In this document: positions 1 through 10,187 of the stretch, piece after piece
Numbering within the stretch: position 1 is the stretch's first letter
Layout: each line of letters opens with the position of its first letter
Origin: Ipomoea triloba
Taxonomy: Eukaryota; Streptophyta; Magnoliopsida; Solanales; Convolvulaceae
DNA length: 64,000 bases
Reading direction: 5' to 3'
Assembly (NCBI RefSeq): GCF_003576645.1
Contig: NC_044920.1
Span: 3,593,941-3,657,940, forward strand
Made by a program: the position numbers and the translations under genes
The notes under the pieces: generated by a model
What the model was told of the DNA's origin: nothing
Seen by the model: only the letters and a program-made list of their open reading frames with translations
Database searches by the model: none

Positions 1-582
1 GTTGCTAAATGCACCACAAGAATAAAATGAAATTGATTCTATAATGTCCGGTATAAACAAAGCATAACAAATTGCTTAAAAAGGATTAGTACATGTTTGT
101 CTATGTGCCATGTCAATGTTAAAATTGAGTCTCTGAAGCTATAACAAATATTAGAGTTTCAGAAACACTGCAATATAGAGGAGTAAAACTATATTGCAAA
201 GAAGGTTAAAAACTGAGAAATACATTTGCCACATAGAAATGAGCAAAGGAGTATCAATTTCCAGAGAATTTGATCAACATGGTTTATTCTGATATAAGTG
301 AGGTAAAAAACTACATCAGTAAAATTAACCATACAATGATGAGGAAGAACGTTTATATATAATGCTATCAAATAAGGAGAGGATAGGATAAATTTACAAA
401 ATATCTGCATCACATCTTACTATAAAATTACTTTATTATGCTCAAAAAGCCAAACAAGCACCTAAAATTACTTCATTATGCTCAAATATTGCAGCAATAC
501 TAGGAATTAACACTTGGCATAGACCAAAACTTCTGAAAATAATTCAAAAATGGACGCAATAACATTTGACTAGTTGGCTTAC

Positions 583-850
583 CTCGAAAGTCATTGTATA
601 AGCTGTGGCCAACCAATATCTTTCCATGAGATAACAAATTCTTTAAAAAATTTCTGTAGGAATGCGAAAAAAAAAAAAAAGTTTGAGTGATCTTTTGGCA
701 TAAATCTAGGACACCCCAAATAACAAGATTTACCTGTACATCAGCCAAGGAACAAGTAACTCCATCTAAATCTGTTGCAGTAATTCCTGTAATGTCAGTT
801 CTGTAATCTGCAATTGCATTTCTGGGCTTTACAAATTCATCAAGTTTAAC
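583..850 (-). pseudogene. Fragment of an SDN-type (small RNA degrading nuclease) DEDDh exonuclease gene
   Basis: Two adjacent minus-strand exons are readable. The first, 850-734 (117 bp, 39 codons), lies between a CAG acceptor and a CAG/GTAAAT donor and reads VKLDEFVKP, then DYRTDITGITA, then DLDGVTCSLADVQ. The second, 653-583 (71 bp), reads LLSHGKILVGHSLYNDF. These match the middle of plant small RNA degrading nucleases, 3'-5' exonucleases that trim small RNAs; the GHSLYND stretch is the Exo II region carrying the second catalytic Asp. I found neither the upstream exon with the DxE (Exo I) motif nor a downstream Exo III exon in bases 1-580. The gene may run off the left edge, but a truncated or captured fragment is more likely given the CACTA terminus at 2650. 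Confidence 0.7.
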
Positions 851-1960
851 CTGAAGTATTCCAAACTCCACAGTCATTTAAGGTGACACATGATGAAAAA
901 TATTATATTAAATGCAAAATCATATATGTAAATCATCAGAAATACGTACTCCTTGTTGCCAATTGGTTTAGGTAAATACACCTTACAATTCTTCTTAGAA
1001 CTATACTGAAAATACCTTTAAATTCTAATCAGAACATATTAATTATTACATATGCAAACTATAAAGAGAAAATAGAATAAAATGCCAAAATACTAAAAGA
1101 GGTCAACTAACCTGTGAACAAAACCAAGTCATCTATTCCCATGGTAATGAATGGTAGAAATCTAGAAAATGCACTAGTCCAGAAGTCAGAACCATTGACA
1201 AATATATGCCCATATTTAATAATCATGGTAAAAGGAAATGACTAATAATTATTAGCAGCTAGATCATACTTAGAACTAACACAACCATCTGCAAAATATG
1301 TAAAAATTAAACTAGCTGCCTCCTCCAGAACCAACAAGTAACTACACCTCAAGCCTTATGCAAAATATGCCAAAACTAACACCCAGATCTAGCAAAGCAA
1401 AAACTAGCTGCCTCCTCCAGAACCTGCAGAAACTACAACAAATTGCTGCTTCCTAAGCCTTCTTAGAGGCCTCATTCCTCCTTAATAAGTTGAAACCATC
1501 ATCAAACCCAAACACAAAACCTCAATATCCATCATCAATCAAAACCAACAACCAATCCACACTCAAGCTTGCTGCATATCTGCAGAGAGATTACAGAAGA
1601 TTGCAACTAACTGTATCCTACAGCCACCCCAAAACTGCAGTAGCTAATCCTTGCAAAACCAACATACAACCTCACCTCAAAACCTCCTGCAAAAACCCAA
1701 ATCCTACTCCCAAATCTGCTACATCCGGCAGCCAAAACTGCAGGTTGCATCAATACCCTAGATTATTATGATTATTTCTAAACCACCCCACCTATGTATG
1801 AATAATTCATAATAAATTTAAATATATATATATATATATATAATAATAAACAAATCGCAACAAAGTAAAAAAAATAAAAATTAAAAAGCTAGAGAGAAAG
1901 CTATCCTATTCTAACTAATGAGAGCAAAAATAATACCAACAATTGGGTGGAGATTAGTTG
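851..1960. other. Stretch without a recognised gene
   Basis: AT-rich sequence with a C/A-rich patch (about 1320-1740) and a short AT microsatellite near 1822-1842. On the minus strand, about 1229 down to 1112 is an open stretch ending in a plausible donor (ACAG/GTTAG) that reads YGHIFVNGSDFWTSAFSRF. It could be an exon of the gene fragment to its left, but I do not recognise it as nuclease sequence. Confidence 0.3.
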
Positions 1961-2389
1961 ATTAGGGTTTGTATTTACCTGGACATGAATCTTCTCTTGT
2001 AAGCTTGGGTCCTTTGGAAGACTTCCACTGGGATTTTGCAGAGATGAAGGCTAGGTATTATGATGAAATAGTGAAGAAACTCTATTGTAGTGAGATGAGG
2101 GGAAAACTAGAGATGCAGAGTGCGATGCTGCTGTGGAAACTACGGTCTTCTCGCAGTGGAATCGGCGGTGGTGTAACGGAGCGGTCGCAGTGGAAACTGA
2201 GGTGTGTCTCGGAGCGGTACCGAATGATACTGCCCGATTGCTGCTACGGAAACGGCTATGGAATCCTTCTTCACCCAAATGGTAGTGTAGTGAGAATATG
2301 GAAACTTGTATTGGTAGTGTACTGAGATTATTAGACATATTTTTTTTCTTAATGGCGCCAAATGAAAAAAATCTTTCCCGCAACATATT

Positions 2390-2650
2390 TTTGCTTCTCC
2401 TGACGTTTTAGGCTAAAAATGATTTTTAAAATAAAACATTTAGGGACGTTTATTATAAAATGTCATTGATTCTAAATCTTTACTGACGAAATATATTATA
2501 TTTCGTCAGTAAATATTACAAATTTTTTATTGTCTCTACCAAAATATATAGTGACGTTATTTAATATGACGTCGCGAATTGTTATATTTAGCGACGTTTT
2601 TTAGAGCGTCGTTAAAATTTTCGTCGGGAAATGAAAGATTTCTTGTAGTG
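2390..2650. mobile_element. Terminus of a CACTA (En/Spm-type) DNA transposon
   Basis: The segment ends at 2650 with TTTCTTGTAGTG, the reverse complement of CACTACAAGAAA, the usual plant CACTA terminal inverted repeat. Inside it lie short direct and inverted subterminal words built on GACGTT, GACGTC, CGACG and TTTCGTCAGTAAA (about 2401-2635), as expected for transposase-binding subterminal repeats. The opposite terminus was not found in the window, so the element's extent is unknown. It may include the GC-richer segment at 1969-2330 and the exonuclease fragment further left. Confidence 0.7.
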
Positions 2651-2984
2651 CAAGCCATAGTAGAATGTAGGTTATGTTGGTCTAACCCAATATAACCACT
2701 TTAACCTATTAAAATATTTAAATTAATAATTTTTTAAAAATGTTATGTCTATAAATTATAATTTATAATTTTTGAATTATAATTATAATTACTCCTTATA
2801 AGATTTGAATTTTATAACATATTTATAAAATTATTAAACTATATATTATTTATATATTAATAAAGTTAAAATTTATAAAATTAGAAACTTACAATTTTAA
2901 AAAATTAAAACTAGTTCACATTACAATGAATAAACTAATAATACATAATGGTTATTGTAATTCATCTATAGACTCTTTAGAATA

Positions 2985-3054
2985 ACAACAACAGCAACAA
3001 CAACAACAATAATAACAATAATAATACTAAAATAATAATAATAATAATAATAAT
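2985..3054. repeat. AAC/AAT trinucleotide repeat, left part
   Basis: An AACAAC..AATAAT tract that continues as (AAT)n at 3711-3763 on the other side of the LTR-like insertion. The two tracts look like one microsatellite split by the element between them. Confidence 0.75.
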
Positions 3055-3709
3055 TGTTGGTTTTATCAACTACGTATGGTCGAACGGTAGACCAACTCCA
3101 CTGGAAAATCGACTAAGTGTTTGAGAGTGAATTAGAGAGGCGTTTTGGCCCTCTTTGTATTATGAATTGCTTGTGAGTACAGAGAATCGCTTATTCTTCT
3201 TTCAAGGTCTTACACCCCTATTTATACAAGCTAAGAGAGATTTCTCACTTTGAGAACCCTAAACTACCATATTCAAGTTAGGAATTCTTTCCTTATTATA
3301 TGTGGACACTTTCCTAATCTACCTCGATCTTCCTTCCATATCTTCCGCCTTCCACCGCCTGACTCTTTTAGGAAACTCTCACAACCGCATTCTTTACCTC
3401 GACTACGGCTCTTAGGTCGGTCCAGGCCGACTCCTCTCCTTTAGCCCGTCTTCCTTCCCTAGTAATTAACTGTTTCAATAGCATTGTTCAGTCACTCTCA
3501 GTCTAAGATCTTCAGCTGTCTTGTTACCTCTATAACAAACCCTCGGCCAACCGACTCATCATCGACCGACCTACGCCGTATCACCGTGCCTAGCTTCCTC
3601 CAAGTCTTTCAAGCTTGGCCTCTATGTTCTTCTTTCCTTCTGATCTTCATCAGTCGTCCCTTTTGTTTATGCAGAGTTTCTAGTACCGAGCCTTAGCTTA
3701 TCCTCCATC

Positions 3710-3710
<1 letters not shown>
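3055..3710 (+). mobile_element. Solo LTR or TRIM-like LTR element inside a trinucleotide repeat
   Basis: The 656-bp segment starts TGTTGGTTTT and ends CCTCCATCA, so it has TG..CA ends with near-inverted TGTTGG/CCATCA hexamers. It is flanked by the 5-bp direct repeat ATAAT, though this is ambiguous within an AAT tract. A TATA-like TATTTATACAAG lies at about 3220, as in LTR promoters. No gag or pol coding is present. The layout resembles the better-supported solo LTR at 32198-32635. Confidence 0.6.
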
Positions 3711-3761
<51 letters not shown>

Positions 3762-3763
3762 TT
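3711..3763. repeat. (AAT)n microsatellite
   Basis: Uninterrupted AAT trinucleotides followed by a (TTG)n stretch to about 3775. This is the right half of the tract split by the LTR-like insertion. Confidence 0.85.
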
Positions 3764-4080
3764 GTTGTTGTTGTTGAGATCAATTTTATCTTATATGTAA
3801 AAGAAACTTAAATAACTATATTCTTAACTTAGAAGCTTAAAAAAAATTGTAAAATATAATAGAAGTAATGTAAGTATGAACTATCTCAGCCCGATCCAAC
3901 TCATCTCAATCCGACCCAACTCAAATTACATGAAGAAGCAATACGACGTTGTTTGAATTATTTTAGGAAAAAATGATTACCATAAACAATTGTAGACAGA
4001 AAGTTTCAGTAATAAGGTATATGTAGTAGCCTCTCTTATCTTCGTTGCAATATTCTCCTAAGCTTCTCGGCAAATTATAT

Positions 4081-4441
4081 CGTGGACTATGATCATAACT
4101 GATATTGTAGTTGTGTTGAACGGATACTGTAGTTGTGTTGAAAAGATACTGCAGTTGTGTTGAAAGGAAACTGCAGTTGCACGGAACAGATGTCGTTTAT
4201 CCGTTCAACACAACTGCAGTATCCGTTCAACACAGCTGCAGTATCTTTTCAACACAACTGTAGTATCCGTTCAACACAATTGCAGTTCCAAATGAATGAC
4301 ACGGTCTCTGTTCCACACAACTGCATTTCCTTTTCAACACAACTGCAGTATCCTTTCAACACAACTACAATATCATTCAACACAACTGCAGTATCAACCA
4401 TGACCCATGGTCCACAATGCATTGTGGACCATGGTCCACAG
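4081..4441. mobile_element. Foldback word-array element (AACACAACTGCAGTATC word)
   Basis: The element begins CGTGGACTATGATCAT and ends in CCATGGTCCAC. Between them is an array of about twelve copies of a ~22-bp word, GTTCAACACAACTGCAGTATC, with small changes. The first four are inverted relative to the later eight, so the left and right parts can pair. Any apparent reading frame (such as 4157-4453) is a by-product of the repeats. It belongs to the group of GTGGACC-ended elements described in the findings. Confidence 0.65.
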
Positions 4442-4598
4442 TATAAGGACTGAAGCTTCTCTTATATTTGCTTCATTTTCTTCTCATCCAATATCTCTCA
4501 TATTCTTTTATCTAAGTGTATTTTCTTTTATCGACCCATGGATCAATTGACAGACAGAAGTAACCTAACCATATAGTTCAATAATTGTGTGGATCATT

Positions 4599-5040
4599 CA
4601 GTTTCATTTAATACACATAGTAGTTTCATTGCCGCACCACTAAAGTATCATTCTAATTTAACAACATTTTCATTTGATAATATGCACTCAATATATGAGA
4701 CATGCTTTTCAATTTTATTTTATGCACATTGTAATTTCATTACAACACTATTAAAGTATCATTCTAATTCAACTACAATTTCATTTAATAATATACATTC
4801 AATATATGAGACATGCTATTCATTCATTTAATACACACTATAATTTCAATACAACGCCATAAAGTATCATTATAATTTGACTACAATTTCATTTGATGAC
4901 ATTACATATACACTCAATATGTGAGACAAACTATTCAATTTCATTTTATACATACTTTAATTTTATTGTACTATCACTAAAGTATCATTCTAATTCAACT
5001 ATATATTCATTTGACAATATACACATATAATATCATTCAG
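4599..5040. repeat. Four-copy ~112-bp tandem array
   Basis: Units beginning near 4599, 4709, 4821 and 4935 each run TTTCATTTAATACACA, TAGTTTCATT, CTAAAGTATCATTCTAATT, ATTTCATTTGATAATAT, CAATATATGAGACA, with drift between copies. The same words recur, in the opposite orientation, at 34190-34640 and, in this orientation, at 34970-35345 and 36463-36515. The left flank has GTGGATCATT near 4590, a remnant of the GTGGACC-type end. Confidence 0.7.
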
Positions 5041-6260
5041 GTATTATAATCATCTCATAGGTTTCAGAATGATTTGTAACTGCATTTTAGTTCCGAGTGA
5101 TTATAAACCCTAAATAATAGAAACTACATTTTATACACACTCAATGAAGCTTAGCTTTAGGCTTGTAACAATGGCGTCATAAAGAGAAAAACACAGTTGT
5201 TTTGAACCCCAGAGATGTAACAACAGCACGTTGTAGAGGTAATTTAATGAAACCAAAAACTTGCTTTCCGTTTTTATATTTAAAAAATAAAATTGAGCGC
5301 ACCACAAATACAAAATTGATTGAACATAATGGATACCATTTCTTTCATTAAAAAAACAACAGCGTTCTGAATCTTGATTCACACAACTATATGAACCATG
5401 CATGATTCATATTGTATAACAATTGCACAGCTAACGTTGTATACAAGGTCAAACCAATCTAAACACAATAAAATGTACGGTATTGTCCCATATTGAGGTC
5501 CAATCCACATTGTCGTATATCTCACATTCTCACACCAATATAATACATCGCAATTTTTTATTACAAAAAGAAAATCGTTGAAAATCAAATACGGAGTACG
5601 AAAAAGAAAAGGACCGGCCAGTGGATAGTAAGTAACCGACCCATTGAAATTTGAAGCATTATAATCATATGACATATCACAATGGGGCCGGATCGGTGTC
5701 GTTGGTCCCACAACGGTCCGACATTGATCCAATGATGCCCGGTTTATCATTCATGCTCATGTTGTTCAGTATGGACTGATCATTCTGAGCCACAAACAAG
5801 CTTCATATTTTATTTATTTATTTATTTTTAAGTAATAACTTCAAAAGTGCTGATTGAGTCAAAAGTGTTGATTTTTTTGTTTTTTCAAAAATGAGGGCAC
5901 CCAACAGCTAAACACATTGATTTCTCCCACCGGCCCGATGTGAAACCACATAGCACCACCGTCTATATTAGGGGCGGCGTGTGGCTGAAATGAGAGAACT
6001 AAAAATTTAAGAGAAAATGAATTGTAATTCCGTAATAAAAGAATAAAGTAGGAATTTTAAATTCCATTTTTTGGTATGTAGGAATAGAATTGTTAGGAAT
6101 TGAAAGGGAAGAAATAAATAAAAACTAAAATGTCTTTGTATAATAATAATAATAATAATAATGGGCAAAATTGTAATTTACGATGAAAATTCAATTATGC
6201 AGCATGTGGAATTGTAATTTTTGGGGGATCTTAGGAATTGCATCTCCCTTCACCCAAATT
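5041..6260. other. AT-rich intergenic stretch
   Basis: No coding sequence recognised. Minus-strand open stretches at 5131-5403 and 5379-5750 have no familiar motif. At 6010-6235 lie T/A-rich words (GGAATTGTAATTCC-like) that recur at 7323-7390 and 8251-8320, and an (AAT)n run lies at about 6142-6160. Confidence 0.4.
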
Positions 6261-6269
6261 AGGCAAATT

Positions 6270-6531
6270 ATTGCATGGAGCTGTGTGGACCAAAAATAAA
6301 AAGTACATTATCTTTATACTGAAAGTATATTATCTTTATACTGAAAATACATTATTTTTGTAGTGTAGGTACATTATTTGACAGTATATATCAAATAATG
6401 TACCTTCAATACAAAAATAATGTACCCTAAAATAATGTACATACAGTATAAAAATAATGTACCTTCAGTACAAAAATAATGTACTTTTTATTTTTGGACC
6501 ACACACCTGTGTGGACCATGGTCTATGCAAT
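6270..6531. mobile_element. Foldback element of the GTACATTATT word family
   Basis: The head reads TTGCATGGAGCTGTGTGGACC and the tail is TGTGTGGACCATGGTC followed by TATGCAATAATG. The inside consists of AATAATGTAC/GTACATTATT words about 20 bp apart: those on the left are in one orientation, those on the right in the other, so the whole can fold back. A second copy lies at 57608-57850 and a third, interrupted one at 9413-10187. Confidence 0.7.
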
Positions 6532-6548
6532 AATGATTGCCCAAATTA

Positions 6549-7166
6549 GGGGTGGGCAAAATGGTTCGATTCGGTTTAAAATCGAAGAATCAATCGGTAT
6601 GAGTTTTATAGGAACCTAACAGTTCAGTTCAATTCGGTTAAAAATCGAGCCGAAAACTATTCTTTTTTTTTAAATATATATAAATCAATAACAAATTAAA
6701 ATCACAGTTTTCCAATTTACTGAAATTAATTCCAATTTAAATTAGATTAATTCCAGTAAAATTCTAGTTTACTGGAATTAAGTAAACTGGAATTTTAATT
6801 CCAGTTAATTTACTGGAATTTAAATTCTAGTTTACTAGAATTCAATTCCAATTTGTTGGAAATTTTTTTGAATATTTGGAAATTTTTTTGAATATTTGAA
6901 AATTATTTGACACGGTCATGCGTTGGTAATTATTAATTGCTATTTTGTTATATAATGTTTAGACTTAGGATTTGAACTAATGTGAATATATATTGTTTGG
7001 TAGTGTATTTGAAAAATTACAAAATGTTGAAAATTGAGGTTCTTAAATCGAACCGAACTAATTCCGAACAGAAACCGAACTTTTTTAATTCGAACCGAAA
7101 CTGAACCGAATGGAATCACTTTTTCTAATACTGAAACCGAAACCGAACCCTAAAATGCCCACTCTT
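6549..7166. mobile_element. Non-autonomous hAT-like foldback element (GGTTCGG type)
   Basis: It starts TAGGGGTGGGCA followed by GGTTCGATTCGGTT, and ends with AACCGAAACCGAACCC followed by TGCCCACT, so the termini are inverted. The interior is AT-rich with TTTACTGGAATT words. The right end lacks the full CCCCTA and I see no clear 8-bp duplication. A better-preserved relative, with a perfect TSD, is at 40391-41343. Confidence 0.55.
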
Positions 7167-7322
7167 TTTTTTTTAGTACTACTGACTCTGTTACAATGTA
7201 GTATCTGTTCATAGCTACTTTCTCAACCTACTGAAGCACAAAGAGTCAACAGTTGTCTCCACTAAGGCTCGAACCCACCCCCATCATTCATGTGGGAGTG
7301 AAATGTCCACTCTAAACCAAAT

Positions 7323-7700
7323 AATGAAATTTTTATTCCAAAAAATTTCATAGGAATGAAATTACAATTCCATCGTACCAAACACCCCATTAGAATCTAT
7401 TGCTTCCAGTGAGTCAAAAGTGATGATTGATTGGAAATTGCCAACATTTGGTTAACTCTCTTTTTGATTGAATGTTAAGCATGATTTTCAACATCTTGTA
7501 GACGAAGGCTGTGTTTGGTATTTTAAAACAAAATTTAAAAATCTTTTATAGTTATGAAGGTGTAAATTGTTGTGAATAGCTGATCCGGAAATTTCATTAT
7601 ATATTCTTCTTTGAGAAGCTATTGGACATGTAATTATGAGTGGTTTTTATGCATATAAATCTTTTAAAAGATGGAAGGATTTCAAATTTTTATGCATTAT
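7323..7700. repeat. Segmental duplication, copy 1
   Basis: About 375 bp repeated at 8251-8622 in direct orientation with roughly 90% identity by eye. Shared landmarks include ACCAAACACYCCATTAG, GTAGACGAAGGCTGTGTTTG and GATCCGGAAATTTCATTATA. No gene is recognised. The two copies flank a word-array segment (7862-8250). Confidence 0.75.
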
Positions 7701-7861
7701 TTTACTTCATTCTTCATTCTTTACCCTATTGAGTCAAGAATTATCCAATAAAATTAAATGATCCCCGGGAATCCCATGTACTCATCATGTTTCCCAACAA
7801 CTGTCAATGTTATCTCTCAAAGTCCACTTTAATTTCTCCCCAAGCAATAGTTAATAGTTAT

Positions 7862-8250
7862 ACCGTGGACCTTAGTCGTAAACGACGTAGTTTTGAATTT
7901 TAATTTTGATGGTAATTTTTTGTTGTTTAAATCACGTTACAAGTTTTTTTTAACAGTAAAGCATGTGTATGTGTCTTGTGTTATGCGTTTATGTATCTCG
8001 TGTTATGCAGTTCTATACCTTAAGCATATGAATTTTGTACCTGAAATAAAGTAAATATAACAAGAGCTTTTGTGTGTTCTACTATGTGTTTTTGTGTCTT
8101 GTATCATACGTTTTTGTGTCTTATATTATGCAATTTTGTACCTTAAGAATATTGATTATGTACATAAACTAAAGTAAATATAAAATACTGTCTATGTGTC
8201 TTGTGTTATGTGTTTCTGTGTCTCATATTATGCAATTCAGTACTTTAGAA
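7862..8250. mobile_element. Word-array element (GTGTCTTGTGTTATGC word)
   Basis: The head TTATACCGTGGACCTTAGTC at about 7859 has the same GTGGACC signature as the other word-array elements. The inside repeats TATGTGTCTTGTGTTATGC, GCAATTTTGTACCTTAAG and GAAATAAAGTAAATATAA three to four times. The right end is not defined; the array runs directly into the second copy of the flanking duplication. Confidence 0.5.
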
Positions 8251-8622
8251 TAATGGAATTTTTATTCCATAAAATTTCATAAGAATGGATTTACAATTCC
8301 ATCATACCAAACACTCCATTAGAATCTATTGCTTCCCGTGAGTCAAAAGTGTTGATTGATTGGAAATTGTCAACATCTTTTTTTAACTCTCTTTTTGATT
8401 GAATGTTAAGAATGATTTTCAACATCTTGTAGACGAAGGCTGTGTTTGGTGTTTTAAAACAAAATTTAAAAATCTTTTATAGCTATGAAGATGAAAATTG
8501 TTGTGAATAGTTGATCCGGAAATTTCATTATATATTATTCTTTGAGAAGCTACTGGACATGTAATTATGGATGGTTTTTATGCATATAAATGTTTTAAAA
8601 GATTGAAGGATTTCAATTTTTT
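8251..8622. repeat. Segmental duplication, copy 2
   Basis: Direct repeat of 7323-7700. It diverges from the first copy after about 8622, shortly before the next word-array element. Confidence 0.75.
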
Positions 8623-8663
8623 GTTGTTAGGGATGAATCTTTTTGTTGGCGATACAATAATTG

Positions 8664-9345
8664 GGGTTGTTATGCCGTGGACCCAGGTCCACCTTGCAAG
8701 ATGGACCTGGGTCTACATTCACATACACTATACTCTACATTCACATACATTATACTCTACATTCACAATTTCTAAACTCTACATTCACACATTACAGGAT
8801 TATATGTTTAGTAACTATACTCTACATTCACATACACTATACTCTACACTCACAATTTCTAAACTCTACATTCACACATTACAGGATTATATGTTTAGTA
8901 ACTATACTCTACATTCACATACACTATACTCTACATTCACAATTTATAAACTCCACATTCACACATTCAAAACTTTATATTCACAGGTCATATACTCCAC
9001 ATTCACAACTTAGAATTCCACATTCACACATTACAGGGCTACAAGTTGCTAGAACTTCTTAACTCTATTACAGATTCACACATGCATAACTCTGCATTCA
9101 CGATTTCTATACTTCATATTCACAATTTGAAACCTCCATATTCACACATTTCTGGGCAACTCTACATTCACACAATCATAAATTTACATTCACGATTTCT
9201 ATACTCTACATTCACACTTTGAAACCTCTTCATTCACACATTTTTGGACAACTCTATATTCAACAATATGTTTACTAAAAAAAAAAAAAAAAACGACAAA
9301 AACGACGTAATTTTGGACCCAGGTCCACCTTGCATAATTTGCCCA
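8664..9345. mobile_element. Foldback word-array element (ACTCTACATTCACA word)
   Basis: The head is TTGTTATGCCGTGGACCCAG followed by GTCCACCTTGCAAGATGGAC. The tail has GGACCCAGGTCCACCTTGCA followed by TAATTTGCCCA. The interior holds about 25 variants of a ~20-bp word, ACTCTACATTCACA followed by a variable piece. They form a higher-order unit of about 86 bp that is repeated around 8750-8990. A shorter copy with the same head lies at 13163-13423. Long open frames here are repeat artefacts. Confidence 0.65.
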
Positions 9346-9412
9346 AGAATTGGGATAAACCAAAATCCCAATGGCTTGAACTCTCAAGGAATTTAAGGTC
9401 GGATCATTATTG

Positions 9413-10187
9413 TGTACCATATTATCAAATAATGCAAATTCAGTACACAGTAATATATTGTTAATATATTAAAAATGTACATTATATTTAGAAAGGAATA
9501 AGGTTCAAATTGGTCACTGAACGAAACCTGGAAGTGCAATTAGGTCATTGAACGAAAAAAATGTGCAATTAGGCCACTGAACACTCCAAATGCATGCAAT
9601 TTCACCTGATAGCAGGTTACTTCCATTTCATCAGGTTGCCTGCTTGCATGGGTGGTGAGTTGACATTTTGATTTTTTTTTTAATAATAACTTTAAAATTA
9701 AAAATTAATTAAAAATATTAAAAAATTAATTAAAATATTAAAAATTATTATTAAAAATATAAAAATATATTCATATTAAAAAATATTTAAAAATTAATAT
9801 TTTTTAATTTTAATTTTTAATTTTTAATATTTATTAAATAATACTTTAAAAATAAAAATTAATTAAAAATATTAAAATATTAATATTAAAAATATTTAAA
9901 ATTAATATTTTTTAAATTATGAATTTTTATATTTATTATTAAAAAATTATTTTAAAATGCCACATCATCATCCAGGTAAGCAAGCAACGTGATGAAATAG
10001 AAGGTAACCTGCTATCAGGTGAAATTGTACTTTTTTTTCGTTCAGTGGCCTAACTGCACTTTCAGGTTACGTTCAGTGACCAATTTGAATATTATTCCAT
10101 TTAGAAAAAATATATTGTTTTATATAATGTATATTTCAGTACACAAATAATGTACTTTTAGTATATTAAAAATGTACTGTGGTTCAA
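9413..10187. mobile_element. GTACATTATT word-family element split by a MULE-type element
   Basis: The two halves, 9413-9494 and 10099-10187, carry the TATTAAAAATGTACATTAT and CAAATAATGTACTTTTAGTA words seen at 6270-6531. They are separated by the 604-bp element at 9495-10098, whose target duplication lies in this sequence. Confidence 0.55.
9495..10098. mobile_element. Non-autonomous MULE (long-TIR foldback element)
   Basis: Flanked by a perfect 9-bp duplication ATTTAGAAA (9486-9494 and 10099-10107), the size expected for Mutator-like elements. Each arm of about 150 bp starts GGAATAAGGTTCAAATTGG / GGAATAATATTCAAATTGG and contains CACTGAACG, GTGCAATTAGG and CACCTGATAGCAGGTTAC. The middle is AT-rich with no coding. 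The outer ends match those of the Pack-MULE at 17480-24028, so it may be mobilised by the same transposase. Confidence 0.85.

Noticed and set aside
1..30. CACCACAAGAATAAAA at the left edge as the missing CACTA 5' end
   Set aside because: It differs from CACTACAAGAAAT within the core and its flank (ATG) does not match the CAA next to the 3' end.
1969..2386. Overlapping open frames on both strands (1969-2325 plus; 2051-2386 minus)
   Set aside because: No recognisable motif; the region adjoins CACTA subterminal repeats and has GC-rich internal repeats, so it is probably element interior.
4081..4441. CRISPR-like spaced repeats
   Set aside because: The words are head-to-tail without unique spacers, change orientation in mid-array, and the genome is a plant.
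4157..4453. Open frame across the AACACAACTGCAGTATC array
   Set aside because: The frame exists only because the word length and composition avoid stops; the peptide is a simple repeat and the segment is explained as a foldback array.
5379..5750. Minus-strand 123-codon frame
   Set aside because: No similarity recognised, no start context or splice pattern; likely chance.
8567..9062. Two overlapping open frames with Tyr/Thr/His-rich peptide repeats
   Set aside because: Both come from the TACATTCACA word array and there is no conserved domain.
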